A DNA stretch of 64,000 bases from the NCBI GenBank assembly GCA_018697195.1, contig JAGMWU010000038.1, positions 792,083 to 856,082 on the forward strand. Direction: 5' to 3'. Made by a program: the position numbers and the translations under genes. Positions 34,041-44,944 of this stretch are shown here, in pieces. The number at the start of each line of letters is the position of its first letter. The stretch's first letter is position 1. This DNA is from Certhia americana (taxonomy: Eukaryota; Chordata; Aves; Passeriformes; Certhiidae). Below the pieces are notes generated by a model, which had not been told where the DNA came from, searched no databases, and worked only from the letters and a program-made list of their open reading frames with translations.

Positions 34041-34644
34041 GGTGCCCCCGCCCGTCCCGGTCCGCTCCCGGTGCCGCCGGTCCGCGCACGCGCACTGCGG
34101 CCGCGCGCAGGGGGAGAGACACGGCGGCAGTGCCGGGCTGCGCCACTGCGCCTGCGCAGGCGGCCCCGCCCCTCCCAGGGGCTGTGCGCGCGCGCGCCGC
34201 CCGGCGGCCGGGAGTGGCACTGCAAGTCCGCGCCGTCCAGCGCGCCCTCTGGCGGCGGGGACGGGAACAGCGCGGGGACCGGACCCCCGCACCCAGCATC
34301 GGCCACGGCACCGACCCCGGGACCACCCCGGGGACACCGCCGGTACCGGTGTCACGCTCATCCTGCCCGCAGCCCACCCCCGGCGCCGCTCCCCGAGAGT
34401 CACTCGTCGGGGGATGCCCGGGAGCGCGGTGAGAGCATCAACGCGCCGACCCCCCCCCCACACCGGCGCCGCCCCTCCGGTGCCTCCACCGCCCTCCGGT
34501 GCCGGTGGGGCGGACGCCGCCGAGCATGCGCGCCGCCGCCCCCCGCCCTCCCCCCGGCTCCGCCGCTCCCTGCAACACACCGGGGCGATCGCGGCCGCCG
34601 CTGCTGCCGCCGCCGCCGCAAGCACGGGCGCGGGGAGCGGAGCC
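34041..34644. promoter_or_regulatory. KRTCAP2/TRIM46 divergent CpG promoter with NRF1 site
   Basis: 604 bases between two start codons on opposite strands, strongly CpG-rich with no TATA box. CGCGCACGCGCA at 34083-34094 is a perfect NRF1 consensus, 43 bases upstream of the KRTCAP2 ATG. CTGCGCCTGCGCAGG (about 34146-34160) and GAGCATGCGCGC (about 34522-34533) are near matches. Sp1-type boxes also occur. NRF1 fits the housekeeping gene; TRIM46 is neuronal and would need further control. Confidence 0.6.
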
Positions 34645-37600
34645 ATGGCCGAGGGCGAGGACCTGCAGACCTTCACCTCCATCATGGACGCGCTCGTCCG
34701 CATCAGCGTGAGCGGCCGCGGTGGCGGCGGGGGGGCGGACAGGGGTCCTCCGGGACCGGGTCGCCGTGGCAACGCGGCGGGGGCTGGGGGGGAGGGCGAT
34801 GCCCTTGAGGGATGGGCGGGCAGCGGACCCGCACCCCGACTCACCGCAGAGACCCCCGGGGAGGGCCGTCATCGGGACCCCCCCCACCGAGCCGAGCCGG
34901 GAGCACCGGGTGCGGAGGGGGCGGCTCCATCCCTGCCCCGGTCTTGGTGGTCAGCCCGGTCCTGGCGCTGGTCCCAGTGCCGGGCCCAGTCCGGGCTCTG
35001 CCAGCCCCAGTCCCCATCCCAGCTCCCAGCTCCCATCTCCATCTTGGCCCCCATCTCCCTCTCCATCCCAGGTCCAATCCCAGCACCCAACCCAGTCCCC
35101 ATCCCCATTCCAGCTCTGGGCCCCATCCTGGCGCTATTCCCAGTGCTGGTCTTCATCCCTGTCCCAGCCACCATCCCCATCCCAGCTCTGGTCCCCATCC
35201 TGGTGCTCTTCCCAGTGGTGGCCCCCATCCCCATTTCACTGCCAGTCCTGATACTGGCCTGATCCTGGCCCTGCTCTGGGCCCAGCTCCAGTCCCATCCC
35301 TATACCAGGCCTGAGTCCCATCTGGGTTCTGATCCCAGTGCTGCTCCTGATTCTGACCATGCTGCTGTTCCCAGGCCCGATCCTGACCCTGCTGTGATCC
35401 CAGCCTCAGCCCCCAGCCCCATCCCAGTATTGGTCCCAGCACTGATCCTGATTCTGACCATGCTGCTGGTCCCAGGCCTGATCCTGGCCATGATGCTGAT
35501 CCTGGTGCTAGTGCTGGCCCCAGTCCTGGTCCTGGTGTGGCCCCAGTTCCCATCCCCATCCCTGGGCTTCATCCTTGTGCTGGCCCTGGTTCCATTCCTC
35601 AGGCTGCTTCCAGGCCTAATCCTGACCATGATGCTGGTCCTAGTCCTCACCCCTATCCCAGTGCTGCTCCTTACACTGGCCCTGGTCCTGTCTGTGATCC
35701 TGTCTGATCCTGGCCCTGCTGCTGATCCCAGCTTCATTCCTTATCCCAGTGGCAGCCCTGATCTTCATACTGATGTTGGTCCTGGTGTTTGTCCTCATCC
35801 CATCCCTGGTGCTGATCCCAGGCCTCATCACTGCCCTGATGATGGTCTCAGTCCTTGTATCCATCTCAGCCCACGTTTGAGTACCAGTCCTGATCCTGGT
35901 CCTGATACTGATCCTGGCCCTGGTGTTGATTCCAGGCCCTGGTGCTGGTCCCAGCTGTAATCCAGGTGCTCATCCCAGCCCTGATCCTGATCCTGGCCCA
36001 GGTGCTGATCCTGGCTCTGGCCCTAGTGCTGGTGCCAGGCTCTGATCCCAGCCCTAGTGATGGTCCCAGCCCTGATACTGAGCCTGGCCTTAGTGCTGAT
36101 CCTGGCCCTGATTCTTTTCCTAGTCCTGGTACTGATCTCAGCTCTGGTGCTGATCCTGGCTCTGATACTGATCCTGGCCCTGGTGCTGATCTTAGCCCTG
36201 GTGCTGGTCCTGGCCTTGGTGCTGGTCCTGGCCCTGGTGCTGATCTCAGCCCTGGTGTTGATCCGGGTCCTGGTGCTGGTCCCATCTGGTCTCGGTCCTG
36301 TTGTACCACTGGCTGGTGACGCTCCCACTCTCTCCTCAGACCAGCATGAAGAACATGGAGCGGGAGCTGGTGTGCCCAGTGTGCAAGGAGATGTACAAGC
36401 AGCCACTGGCACTGCCCTGTACCCACAACGTGTGCCACGTGTGTGCCAGCGAGGTGCTGCTGCAGCACGGCCACTTGTACTGCGACCCCACCTCCGAGCC
36501 CACCTCACCTGCGGCCACCCCATCCACCCGCAGCCCCCGCCTGGGCCGCCGGGCTGTCCCCAAACCCGATCGGCTCGACCGCCTCCTTAAGTCAGGTGGG
36601 GCTGGAGGGGCTGGCAGAAAAGACAGGATCAATAAGGGGACAGCGATGGTTGAGGGGATGGGGACAGGGATGGCTGGAGGGGATGAGGACAGCTGGAGGG
36701 GACAGAGATGGCTGGAAGAGAGGGAGATGGCTGGAGGGAACAGGGATGGAAATTGTTGGAAGAGATGGGGACAGGGATGGCTGGAGAAAGCAGGGATGGC
36801 TGGAGCGGATGGCAGAGGGAATAGCAACAACAGAGGGGATGAGGATGGCTGAAGAGATGGGGACAGGGATGGCTGGAGGGGCTGGGAGCAGGGACAACTG
36901 GAAGGGTTGGAGGTGGGGATGGGGACAGCACCCTGGGCTCCCCCGCGGGAGGGGAGGGGACTCTGGGGCTTCGTGCCCTGCTGACCCCCTCCCTGCCTCC
37001 CTCCCACAGGTTTTGGCACCTACCCAGGGCGCAAGCGGGGTGCCGTGCACCCCCAGACTGTCAGCTTCCCGTGCCCTGCCTGCCAGCGGGATGTGGACCT
37101 GGGCGAGCGGGGCCTGGGCAGCCTCTTCCGTAACCTGACGCTGGAGCGGGTGGTGGAGCGGTACCGGCAGACCATCAACATCAGCGCGGCCATCATGTGC
37201 CAGTTCTGCAAGCCCCCGCAGCTGGAGGCCACCAAGGGCTGCACGGAGTGCAAGTCCAGCTTCTGCAATGAGTGCTTCAAGCTCTACCATCCCTGGGGCA
37301 CCCAGAAAGCCCAGCATGAGCCCACGCCCCCCACCCTCACCTTCCGCCCCAAGGTACGGCCTCCCCGTGGGTCCTTCTGCCCTGATGGGAGATTAAGGCT
37401 GAGAGAATTGGGATTGATCAGCCTGGAGAAGAGAAGCTTTGGGGTTAGCAAATTGTGGCCTTCTAGTGTCTGAAGGGAACTTTTGGAAGGATGGGGCAAG
37501 ACTATTTGCAAGAGCCTGGAATGACAGGACAAAGGGCAATGGGTTCAAATTGAAAGAGAGTAAGTTTAGGTTAGCTATTAGGAAAAAATTCTTATAGTGA

Positions 37601-40600
37601 GGGTGGTGTGGTACTGGAACAAGTTGCCCATGGAAGTTTTGAATGCCACATCCCTGGAAACATTCAAGGCCAAGGTGAAGCTCTGAGGAATGGGTTCTAG
37701 TTGAGGATGTCCTTGCTCACGTCAAGTGGGTTGGAACAAGATGATCTTCAAGGTCCCCTTCCAACTCCAACCATTCTATGATTCTAAGATTTGGGGTACA
37801 GGGGTGGGACTCTGCAGGGGTGGAGGAGGGTGCAGAACCCCGCTGAGCCCCACTGTGCCTGTGCAGGGGCTGATGTGCCCGGAGCACAAGGAGGAGGTGA
37901 CTCACTACTGCAAGACCTGCCAGAGGCTGGTGTGCCAGCTCTGCCGCGTGCGCCGCACCCACACCAGCCACAAGATCACCCCGGTGCTCAGCGCCTACCA
38001 GGCCCTCAGGGTAAGGGCTGCTGGGGCCGGGCTGGGGCTCTGTGGGGAATTGGGGGCACCACAGAGCCCCAGCGCAGATGGGGGGGTGTGGGGAGGGGGT
38101 TGCCAGCACCACATCTCATCACCTTCCTGCAGGAGAAGCTGACAAAGAGCCTCGCCTACATCCTGAGCAGCCAGGACACGGTGCAGACACAGATTGCTGA
38201 GCTGGAGGAGACAGTGAAGCACACAGAGGTAAGGGCAGAGGGTGCCACTCTATCCCTTCAGCTGTCCCTAAGCAGGGGTGGCACAGCCAGCCCAGTCCCC
38301 TGTGGTCCCAGGATGTGCCATACACTGAGCCTGCCCTGACTGTGCCCATCAGGTGAATGGTTCACAGGCCAAGGAAGAGGTGTCACAGCTGATCCAGGGG
38401 CTCTGTGCCATGCTGGAGGAGAAGCGGGCCACGCTGCTGCAGGCCATCGAGGAGTGCCAGCAGGAGCGGCTGGCCAGCCTGCACGGCCAGATCCGGGAGC
38501 ACCAGGCCATGCTGGAGAACTCAGGCATGGTGGGCTATGCCCAGGAGGTGCTGAAGGAGACTGACCACCCCTGCTTTGTCCAGGCTGCCAAGCAGCTGCA
38601 CAACAGGTACTGGGCTGCAGGCACGGGGCTGCCAGGGGCATTGGGGCCCTCTGGTGCCAGAGGAGGCACCCTGACATCCCCGCTGCTCTCCTGTGCTGCA
38701 GGATCCTCAGGGCCACCGATTCGCTGCAGAGCTTCCGTCCTGCAGCCAACGCCTCCTTCAGCCACTTCCAGCTGGATGTCAGCAGGGAGCTGAAGCTGCT
38801 CACTGACCTGGCCTTCATCCGAGGTAAAGGCAGCGGGACCGGGGCACCGGCTGTGCCCCGTGCCGAGGTGCAGCCCCCCATGGGCAGAGCGGGTCCCTGC
38901 CCGCCTTGGAGCTGCGGCTCAGCTGCTCGGGCAGGCACTTGCGGATCTGCCGGTGCCCCCTCCCTGTCAGGGACAGCCCCCGCCCCAGCAGCCCCCAGAG
39001 ATATCCCTGCCCTGCCCTATGCCAGGGCGTCCAGGCCAGGGGCAGACAGGTGTGGTGCCAGGTGAGGGCAGCAGGAGTGCCGGAGGGTGAGTACGGAGCT
39101 GCCCCGCTGCCGGGCAGGCGCTTCCCACAGGGCAGGAGCCGCGTGGCCCTGCCGGACCCGCTGGCGACACGTTTCAGACCTGCTTCTACCTCTCTTTGTT
39201 TATAGGCTGCGGCCGCTGCCGAGGCGTCACCGAAGTAACTGAGGCAAGTCACACCCCTGCCCCAGAGCCGCCCGCTCTCTCTTCCCATCCCTCCATCCCT
39301 CCATCCCGCTCCCACCCTGGCCCTGCTCCGCTGCCATCCTCCATCCCTGTCCTGCCCGCTGGCGCTGGCAGCCGGTGGCTCTGCCTCCTCCATCTGCCAC
39401 TGCTCCTCCTGCCCTCCCACCCCCCTCTCGCCACATTTCTGTCCCCATCCTCGCCCCATTTCCATCCCCCTCTAACCCCATTTCCATCCCAGTCTTTGCT
39501 CCATTTTCATCCCCTTCTTTGCCCCATTTCTGCCCTGTCTCACCCCATTTCCATCCCCTCTTGTCCTGTTTCCATCCTCTTCCTTGCCCCATTTCTGTCC
39601 CCCCTCACCCTGTTTCCATCCCCTTCCTCACTCCATTTCTCTTGACTCTCACCCCACTTCTGTCCCATTTATCACCTAATTTTCTTCCCCTTTGTCATCT
39701 CATTTCTGCTCTCCCTTGCCCCATTTCAGTCCCATCCATGCCCTATTTCCACTTTCTTCTCACCCCATTTCCATTCCCCCACTTTCCATTTCCATCCTAG
39801 TCTCACCACATTTCCATCCCATTTCTCACTCCATTTTCATTCTCTCCTTGCCCCATTTCCACCCCTCTCCTTGTACGATTTTCTTTCCCCTCTTGTCCCA
39901 TTTCTATCTCCTTCCTTGCCCCATATCTGTCCCCCCTTCACCCCATTTGTGTCCACATGCTGCTCCCATTTATGTTCTTGTCTGCACCCCATTTCTGTCC
40001 CACTCTCAACCCATTTCCATTCTCTTCCTCACTCCATTTCCACACTTCTCCTCATCCCATTTCTTTCCCCTCTTGCCCCATTCCCATCTGCCTCCTCACC
40101 CCATTTCTGTTCTGCTCACCCCCGTTTCTCTCTCTGTCTGCATCCCATTCCCACCTTGTCCTTGCCCCAATGTTGCCCCATTTCCATTCTCCTTCTCTCT
40201 GTATTTCCATCCTGCTCTCACCCCATTTCTGTCCTCTTCCCCTCCCCATTTCCATCCCTCTCCTTGCCCCTTTTCTATATTCCTCCTCATCCTGTTTCCC
40301 TTCTCTTCCTTGCCCTATTCCCATCCTTTCCTCATCCCTCTTCCACCTGCCATCCCTTCATCTCTCCTTCCCACCCTGCCTCTGTTCCTGCCAGTACCTT
40401 TTACCGCCCTCCATCCCCATCTCCTCCTCCTCTTCCTATTCCACTGCCTCCATTCCGTCTCTCTCTCTTTCTTTCTCTCTCCCCTCTCCCTGCTGACTTG
40501 CACTCGGCCTGTCTGGTCCTTGGAGCCCTACAGCAGCAGCTCCTCTGTCTCCCTGACTCTCGCTCTCCTCCGGTGCCGACACACGGTCTCCGCAGTCAGA

Positions 40601-41932
40601 CCCCTCTAGACTCTGCTGGTTGTGCGTCCGTCCGTCCGTCCGGAATCCCGGAATGTCCCCTCCCTGCGTCCGGCCGCCTCCCCGCCTGCAGGGTGGGGGA
40701 TGCTGCCTGATGCCCGCCGCTGCCTCTCCCCGCAGCGCCCGAGGCCCCCGTCATCGACACGCAGCGCACCTACACCTACGACCAGATCTTCCTGTGCTGG
40801 CGGCTGCCGCAGCACTCGCCGCCCGCCTGGCACTACACGGTGGAGTTCCGCAAGACCGACGCCAAGGCCAAGGGGCTGAAGCTGTGGCAGAGGCGGGAGG
40901 AGGTGAGGGGCACCTGTGCCCTCGTCGAGTACCTGGACACCGACAGCGTCTACGTGCTCCGGGTGAAGGGCTACAACAAGGCGGGCTTTGGGGATTACAG
41001 TGAGGACATCTACCTGCACACGCCGCCCGCCCCAGGTGAGAGGGGATGGGTGGTTGGATCACCCCAGGACACCCCACTGTGCTGTCCTGCTCACCCTTCT
41101 CCTCCTCCTCTCCTCCCCACAGTCCTCAACTTCTTCCTGGACAACCGCTGGGGCTTCAACCGGGACCGGCTGGCCATCAGCAAGGACCAGCGCGCGGTGC
41201 GCAGCGTCCCCGGCATCCCCATGCTCTTTGCTGCCGAGCGCCTGATGACCAGCTGCCACCTGTCCATCGACCTGGTCATCGGCGATGTGGCCATCACCCA
41301 GGGCAAGAGCTACTGGGCTTGCTGTGTGGACCCCAGCTCCTACCTGGTGAAGGTGGGCGTTGGGCTGGAGAGCAAACTGCAGGAGTGGTTCCAGGTGCCA
41401 CAGGACGTGGTGAGCCCCAGGTGAGCGGAGTGGCTTGGGGAGTGCAGGGGGTTCCTCTGCCTGTTCCTACCTCCCCACGGGGCAGTGGGGTGTGGGGGGA
41501 TCTCCAGCCTGTCCCATGGGTGTTGGCACCAGGACTCACCTGTCCCCACTCCACAGGTATGACCCCGACAGTGGCCATGACAGTGGGGCAGAGGACACAA
41601 CAGTGGAGGCACCTCCTCCCTACGCCTTCCTCACCATCGGCATGGGCAAGATCCTGCTGTCACACGGCTCAGCCCTCACGTCCCGCGACCCCAACGGCTG
41701 CACCGTGCCCTTGCCCCCACGCATCGGCATCTGCCTGGACTATGAGCAGGGCAAGGTGAGCTTCTATGATGCCGTCTCCTTCCGTGAGCTCTGGGAGTGC
41801 GGCGTGGACTGCTCGGGGCCTGTCTGCCCAGCCTTCTGCTTCATCGGAGGGGGGGCCCTGCACCTCCAGGAGCTGGTGGCCAACAAGCAGGAGCGGAAAG
41901 TGACCATCGGGAATTTTGCCAAGCTGGACTGA
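34645..41932 (+). CDS. TRIM46: TRIM46 (TRIFIC), complete, ten coding exons
   Basis: Class I TRIM protein that bundles parallel microtubules at the axon initial segment. Exons 34645-34707, 36340-36595, 37010-37353, 37867-38010, 38133-38228, 38353-38606, 38702-38823, 40736-41035, 41123-41420 and 41557-41932 join in frame to 750 residues (human 759 from memory). Order: [25 protein letters not shown] from residue 33 ([18 protein letters not shown]); a second Cys/His region in exon 3 ([30 protein letters not shown]); B-box 2 at 222-269 ([15 protein letters not shown]); coiled coil 270-385; COS box about 386-426; fibronectin III 427-526 ([22 protein letters not shown]); and B30.2/SPRY 527-750 ([33 protein letters not shown]), ending FAKLD. 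Introns hold minisatellites and a CR1 fragment. Confidence 0.95.
34990..36300 (+). repeat. 18-bp minisatellite, CTGGTGCTGATCCTGGCC, in TRIM46 intron 1
   Basis: About 1.3 kb of degenerate tandem units based on CTGGTGCTGGTCCTGGCC, with CCAGTCCCCATCCCAGCTC units at the left. The unit is 18 bases (a multiple of three), so several frames stay open on both strands and mimic Leu/Val/Ala- or Ser/Thr/Arg-rich proteins. Not coding: it lies between TRIM46 exons 1 and 2. Confidence 0.9.
36640..36900 (+). repeat. GGGACAGGGATGGCTGGAG minisatellite in TRIM46 intron 2
   Basis: Purine-rich tandem copies of GGGACAGGGATGGCTGGAGGG with variable spacing (about 20-36 bases) fill most of the 414-base intron. Confidence 0.85.
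37390..37788 (+). mobile_element. CR1 LINE 3' fragment in TRIM46 intron 3
   Basis: About 400 bases of the 3' part of an avian CR1 retroposon in sense orientation. It has GATTAAGGCTGAGAGAATTG and GATCAGCCTGGAGAAGAGAA at the left, AAATTCTTATAGTGAGGGTG and ACTGGAACAAGTTGCCCATG in the middle, and TGGAACAAGATGATCTTCAA, then CCTTCCAACTCCAACC. It ends with the diagnostic 8-base terminal repeat ATTCTATG ATTCTAAG at 37773-37788. 5'-truncated as usual; no reverse-transcriptase frame remains. It is AT-richer than its surroundings. Confidence 0.93.
38824..40735 (+). other. TRIM46: TRIM46 intron 7 (1.9 kb)
   Basis: The longest TRIM46 intron. The left part (38824-39230) is GC-rich unique sequence with a TTGTTTATAG acceptor-like site near 39205. 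The rest is dominated by a pyrimidine-rich minisatellite (39430-40340), a CT-rich tail to about 40500, and a CCGTCCGTCCGTCC run near 40628-40641. Confidence 0.75.
39430..40340 (+). repeat. CCCCATTTCCATCC pyrimidine minisatellite in TRIM46 intron 7
   Basis: About 900 bases of degenerate units such as CCCCATTTCCATCCCCTTC and CACCCCATTTCTGTCC, roughly 17-36 bases apart, almost purine-free apart from the A of CATTTC. Strand asymmetry yields long spurious Ser/Pro/His/Phe-rich frames. Confidence 0.9.
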
Positions 41933-42746
41933 GCTGTCCCCACGGTCCCCGCACGCTGCTGGCTCTGCCCCCCCAGGCACCCTGCGAGCACCAGGGCCTA
42001 GGGGGATACAAGTGGCCAGGGAGCAGAGCATAGCAGGGGCAGCCCCAGCCCTGCCACCACTGGGGACAGGCCAGGTGATTGTTTTGTGGGATTGGGGGGA
42101 CGGGGACAGCTTTGCCGTCCCCTCCTCACCCTGTCCACCTGCCCCTAGCTCCAGCTGGCTGCTCTGGGCTGGGGCTGTGGGCAGGGCTGGCAGAGGGTCA
42201 GCCCTAGAGATGGGTCAGGGAGGGGGACGGGGCTGTGCAGGGAGGGGGGTGGAAAGTGACAATGGGGTGACAGTGGAGGGAAGAGGCTGGGTGCTGGTTG
42301 GGGTGGGGGAGGCAGCTGGGGTGGGGGAGAGGGCGGGGGGAGGCTGGGCTGGAATAAGGTGTGAAGATGTTTTGTAAAATGGCTCATTTTCGGTGTGGAT
42401 CATCTGGCTGCAGCCAGGCACAGCCCCTGGACACAGGCAGCGTGGGGTCCCTCCCGTGGGCTGCTGGGCACTTCAATGCTGCCTGCTCTGCCCTGTCCTT
42501 GGGCAGAAACGTGCCTGGCCAGCCATGCACGTGCGCTGAGGGCCACACTTGGCTCCCGTTACACTGCTCAGTGCCAAACTGCACATGGCTGGGATGGGCT
42601 GGGCCTGCAGGGTCTGGATCTGACCTGCCAGGGAGCCCCAGCACCCTGGGGGCTGTGCTGGCAGTCCTACGCTGGGATCTGTCTGAGCTGCTGTCATTTC
42701 TCCCGAGTTCTGTTACAACAAACGCTGTATTTTCATGGTTTCCTAC

Positions 42747-42752
42747 AATAAA
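42747..42752 (+). terminator. TRIM46: TRIM46 poly(A) signal
   Basis: AATAAA in TTTCCTACAATAAACTGCG, about 815 bases after the stop codon. An earlier AATAAG near 42353 is non-canonical and less likely. Confidence 0.65.
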
Positions 42753-42764
42753 CTGCGATGCCAG

Positions 42765-44480
42765 ACTCCTCCGGAGCCTCCCTGCCACAGGGGGGCCATG
42801 GGGCCAGACTGTCCATGAGGCCAGACTGTGCATGGGGTCAGGGTGCCAAGGGACATGGGGACCTTGGTGTTAGCTGTGGGGTGATGGGGCTGTGGAGTCA
42901 TGGGGCTGTGGTGTTGTGCTGGCCATGGGGCTGTGAGACCAGGCTGTCCAGAGGTGTGCAGGGGACTGGGGGCCATGGGCTGGGCTGTCCTTTGGGCTGT
43001 GGCCAGCAGGTGCCGACCCTGCCCAGCCCAGGCAGTGCTGACGTGTCAGGTCCTACCTGTGAGCTGCCCGACCACATGGTCACTGCCACAGGGTGTCAGG
43101 GGGCTCCTGGACCGACCATCTCCCCACTGGGCCTAGAGCAAACTCCTGCAGCATTGCTAGGGTGTCCCACAGGTGGCCAGTCTAGCCAGGAGGGCTGCTG
43201 GCTGCTGAGGCATCTTCTCAGCATAGGTATTGGAGCTGGACCCCCCCACCCAGGTACTCCTCATGGTCGGTGGAGGGGCTACAGGCAGGGCAGGGCCCTG
43301 CCTGGGTGGGTGCCTGTCCCTGGAGATCCTGGCCCCTAAGCTGGAAGGGGAGGGGGCCATAGGGCTGAGCTCTCTGCAAATGGCCAACTCTTTGTAGGGC
43401 CCAGCCCTGCAAGTCAGGCCCCTGTTCTGATTCCTGGGGCCCTGCCCAGGGCTGGGGGAGCTGAGTGGGGAAGCAGCAGTCCTAGGCACACCCCATCCCC
43501 TACAGGGGGATGGCTCATGGCACACGACCCCATCCCCAGCTGGCAGAATGGATCTGGTAGGGGGGGGTGTCAGAGCCATCAGAGCCCCCCCATCAGTGCA
43601 CATCCCACCCCCCAGCAGTCTCAGGGCACCAGGGAGTCCTCTGTATTCCAGCGACCCCTTAGCCCCTTGCCTGCACCCCAGCACAGCTCTGATAGCTCCC
43701 AGCACATGCCAGGGTTCCCAGGCACCTGGCACAGCCATGGGCCCCACCCAGAGCCCACAGACTGTGGCCGAGGGATCCATCAGCTGCCCGCTGCTGGGCT
43801 GGCCCTGGGGCTGTTCCCGGCCAAGCACTGGCTCCATGCCTGTGACCACATGGGCTTTCTTTGGGGAAGGTTTGGTTCCTTGTTTTTCTGCCTTTTCAGT
43901 GGTTGCCAAAACACTCCCAGTGCCCAGGAACAGGCCCAGCTCAAACTGGGGCTGCCAGGGGGGCCACCACTGCACTCCAGGGATGGCTGTTCCCAAGATT
44001 TGTGCCCTGGCACACAGCCCTCTGGTGCTGCCACACACCCTGTTCTTCCAGCACCCCCCAGAAGCTTTTTGGGGCTCACTGTGTTTGAAAGACCCCAAGC
44101 CCGGGCAGGCAAGGGAGGGGAGCAGGACATGCCACGTGCACCCAGTGACACACGTGCCTCTGCACGGCCCTGGAACCGTCACATTCCACCTGTGCAGCCG
44201 TGGGGAAACCGTCAAATGAGACACGTTCAATCGTGAATAGAAACCGAGAGCACGGGAGGGATGAGAGGGATGGCAGGACATGTCACATCCAGAGGCGTGC
44301 AGGGACCAAGGGGCACGATGACACCCCCAGCACCAACCTCAGGGCTGCCTGGAATGGGAAACGAGAGCCAACACCCAAGCTGAGGCCACCGGGGTGGGTG
44401 ACAGCCACAGCAGGGGAGTCACTGTCCCAGAGAAGCCCCCCTGCCACACCACGGCACAGCCTGGGGGACACACGGCTGCC
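42765..44480. other. TRIM46-MUC1 convergent spacer
   Basis: About 1.7 kb tail-to-tail interval. Near 42790-42960 a loose GGGGCCATGGGGCCAGACTGTCC-type repeat occurs. The remainder is unique GC-rich sequence. A 374-codon minus-strand frame (43157-44281) resembles no family I know and has no exon-like signals, so I do not call a gene. Confidence 0.65.
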
Positions 44481-44488
44481 CCCATCCT

Positions 44489-44494
44489 TTTATT
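44489..44494 (-). terminator. MUC1: MUC1 poly(A) signal
   Basis: AATAAA on the minus strand (in GTTAAAATAAAAGG), about 450 bases past the MUC1 stop. The UTR is AT-rich around 44585-44610. Confidence 0.65.
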
Positions 44495-44944
44495 TTAACT
44501 GCGATAAATATACCCCGGCCGAAGATCTGCTGCCCCGCCGAGGACCTGCCACCCCGCCGAGCCAAGCCCGGCACCAACACCCCGCAAATATAGATATTTA
44601 TATAAAATAACACCACAGAAAGAGCCATTGAATCCCCGGGGGTGAGCGCAGGGGGAGCACCAGCCCAGTCCTCCACCCCCGGCACGGAACAGGGTTGCAA
44701 AGCCAAGCGAGTGCGGGGACCGTGGGGTGTGCGGGACCCTCTCCCCCGCCCCCGATCTTTGTTCATCCAGTTCTGTCATGTGCACGAATCCGGCTGCTCC
44801 AGAACCATCCGGCTCCCGCTGCCCACAGCAAGGGGCCGAGCAGCACCGGGGGGATTGTGCCCGGGGCCGGTGCTGCTCACCCGGGAGTGGGGGGCTGCGG
44901 CCGCCCCCTCCCCTCGGCAGCCGCCCTCCTTCCCAGATCGCCCC

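Noticed and set aside
39196..39245. Possible alternative TRIM46 exon after TTGTTTATAG
   Set aside because: The acceptor looks fair but the only donor is a weak GCAAGT, and I know of no corresponding TRIM46 segment; left out without RNA support.
43157..44281. 374-codon minus-strand frame between TRIM46 and MUC1
   Set aside because: No family resemblance, no promoter or splice context, and low-information GC-rich sequence in a convergent spacer.
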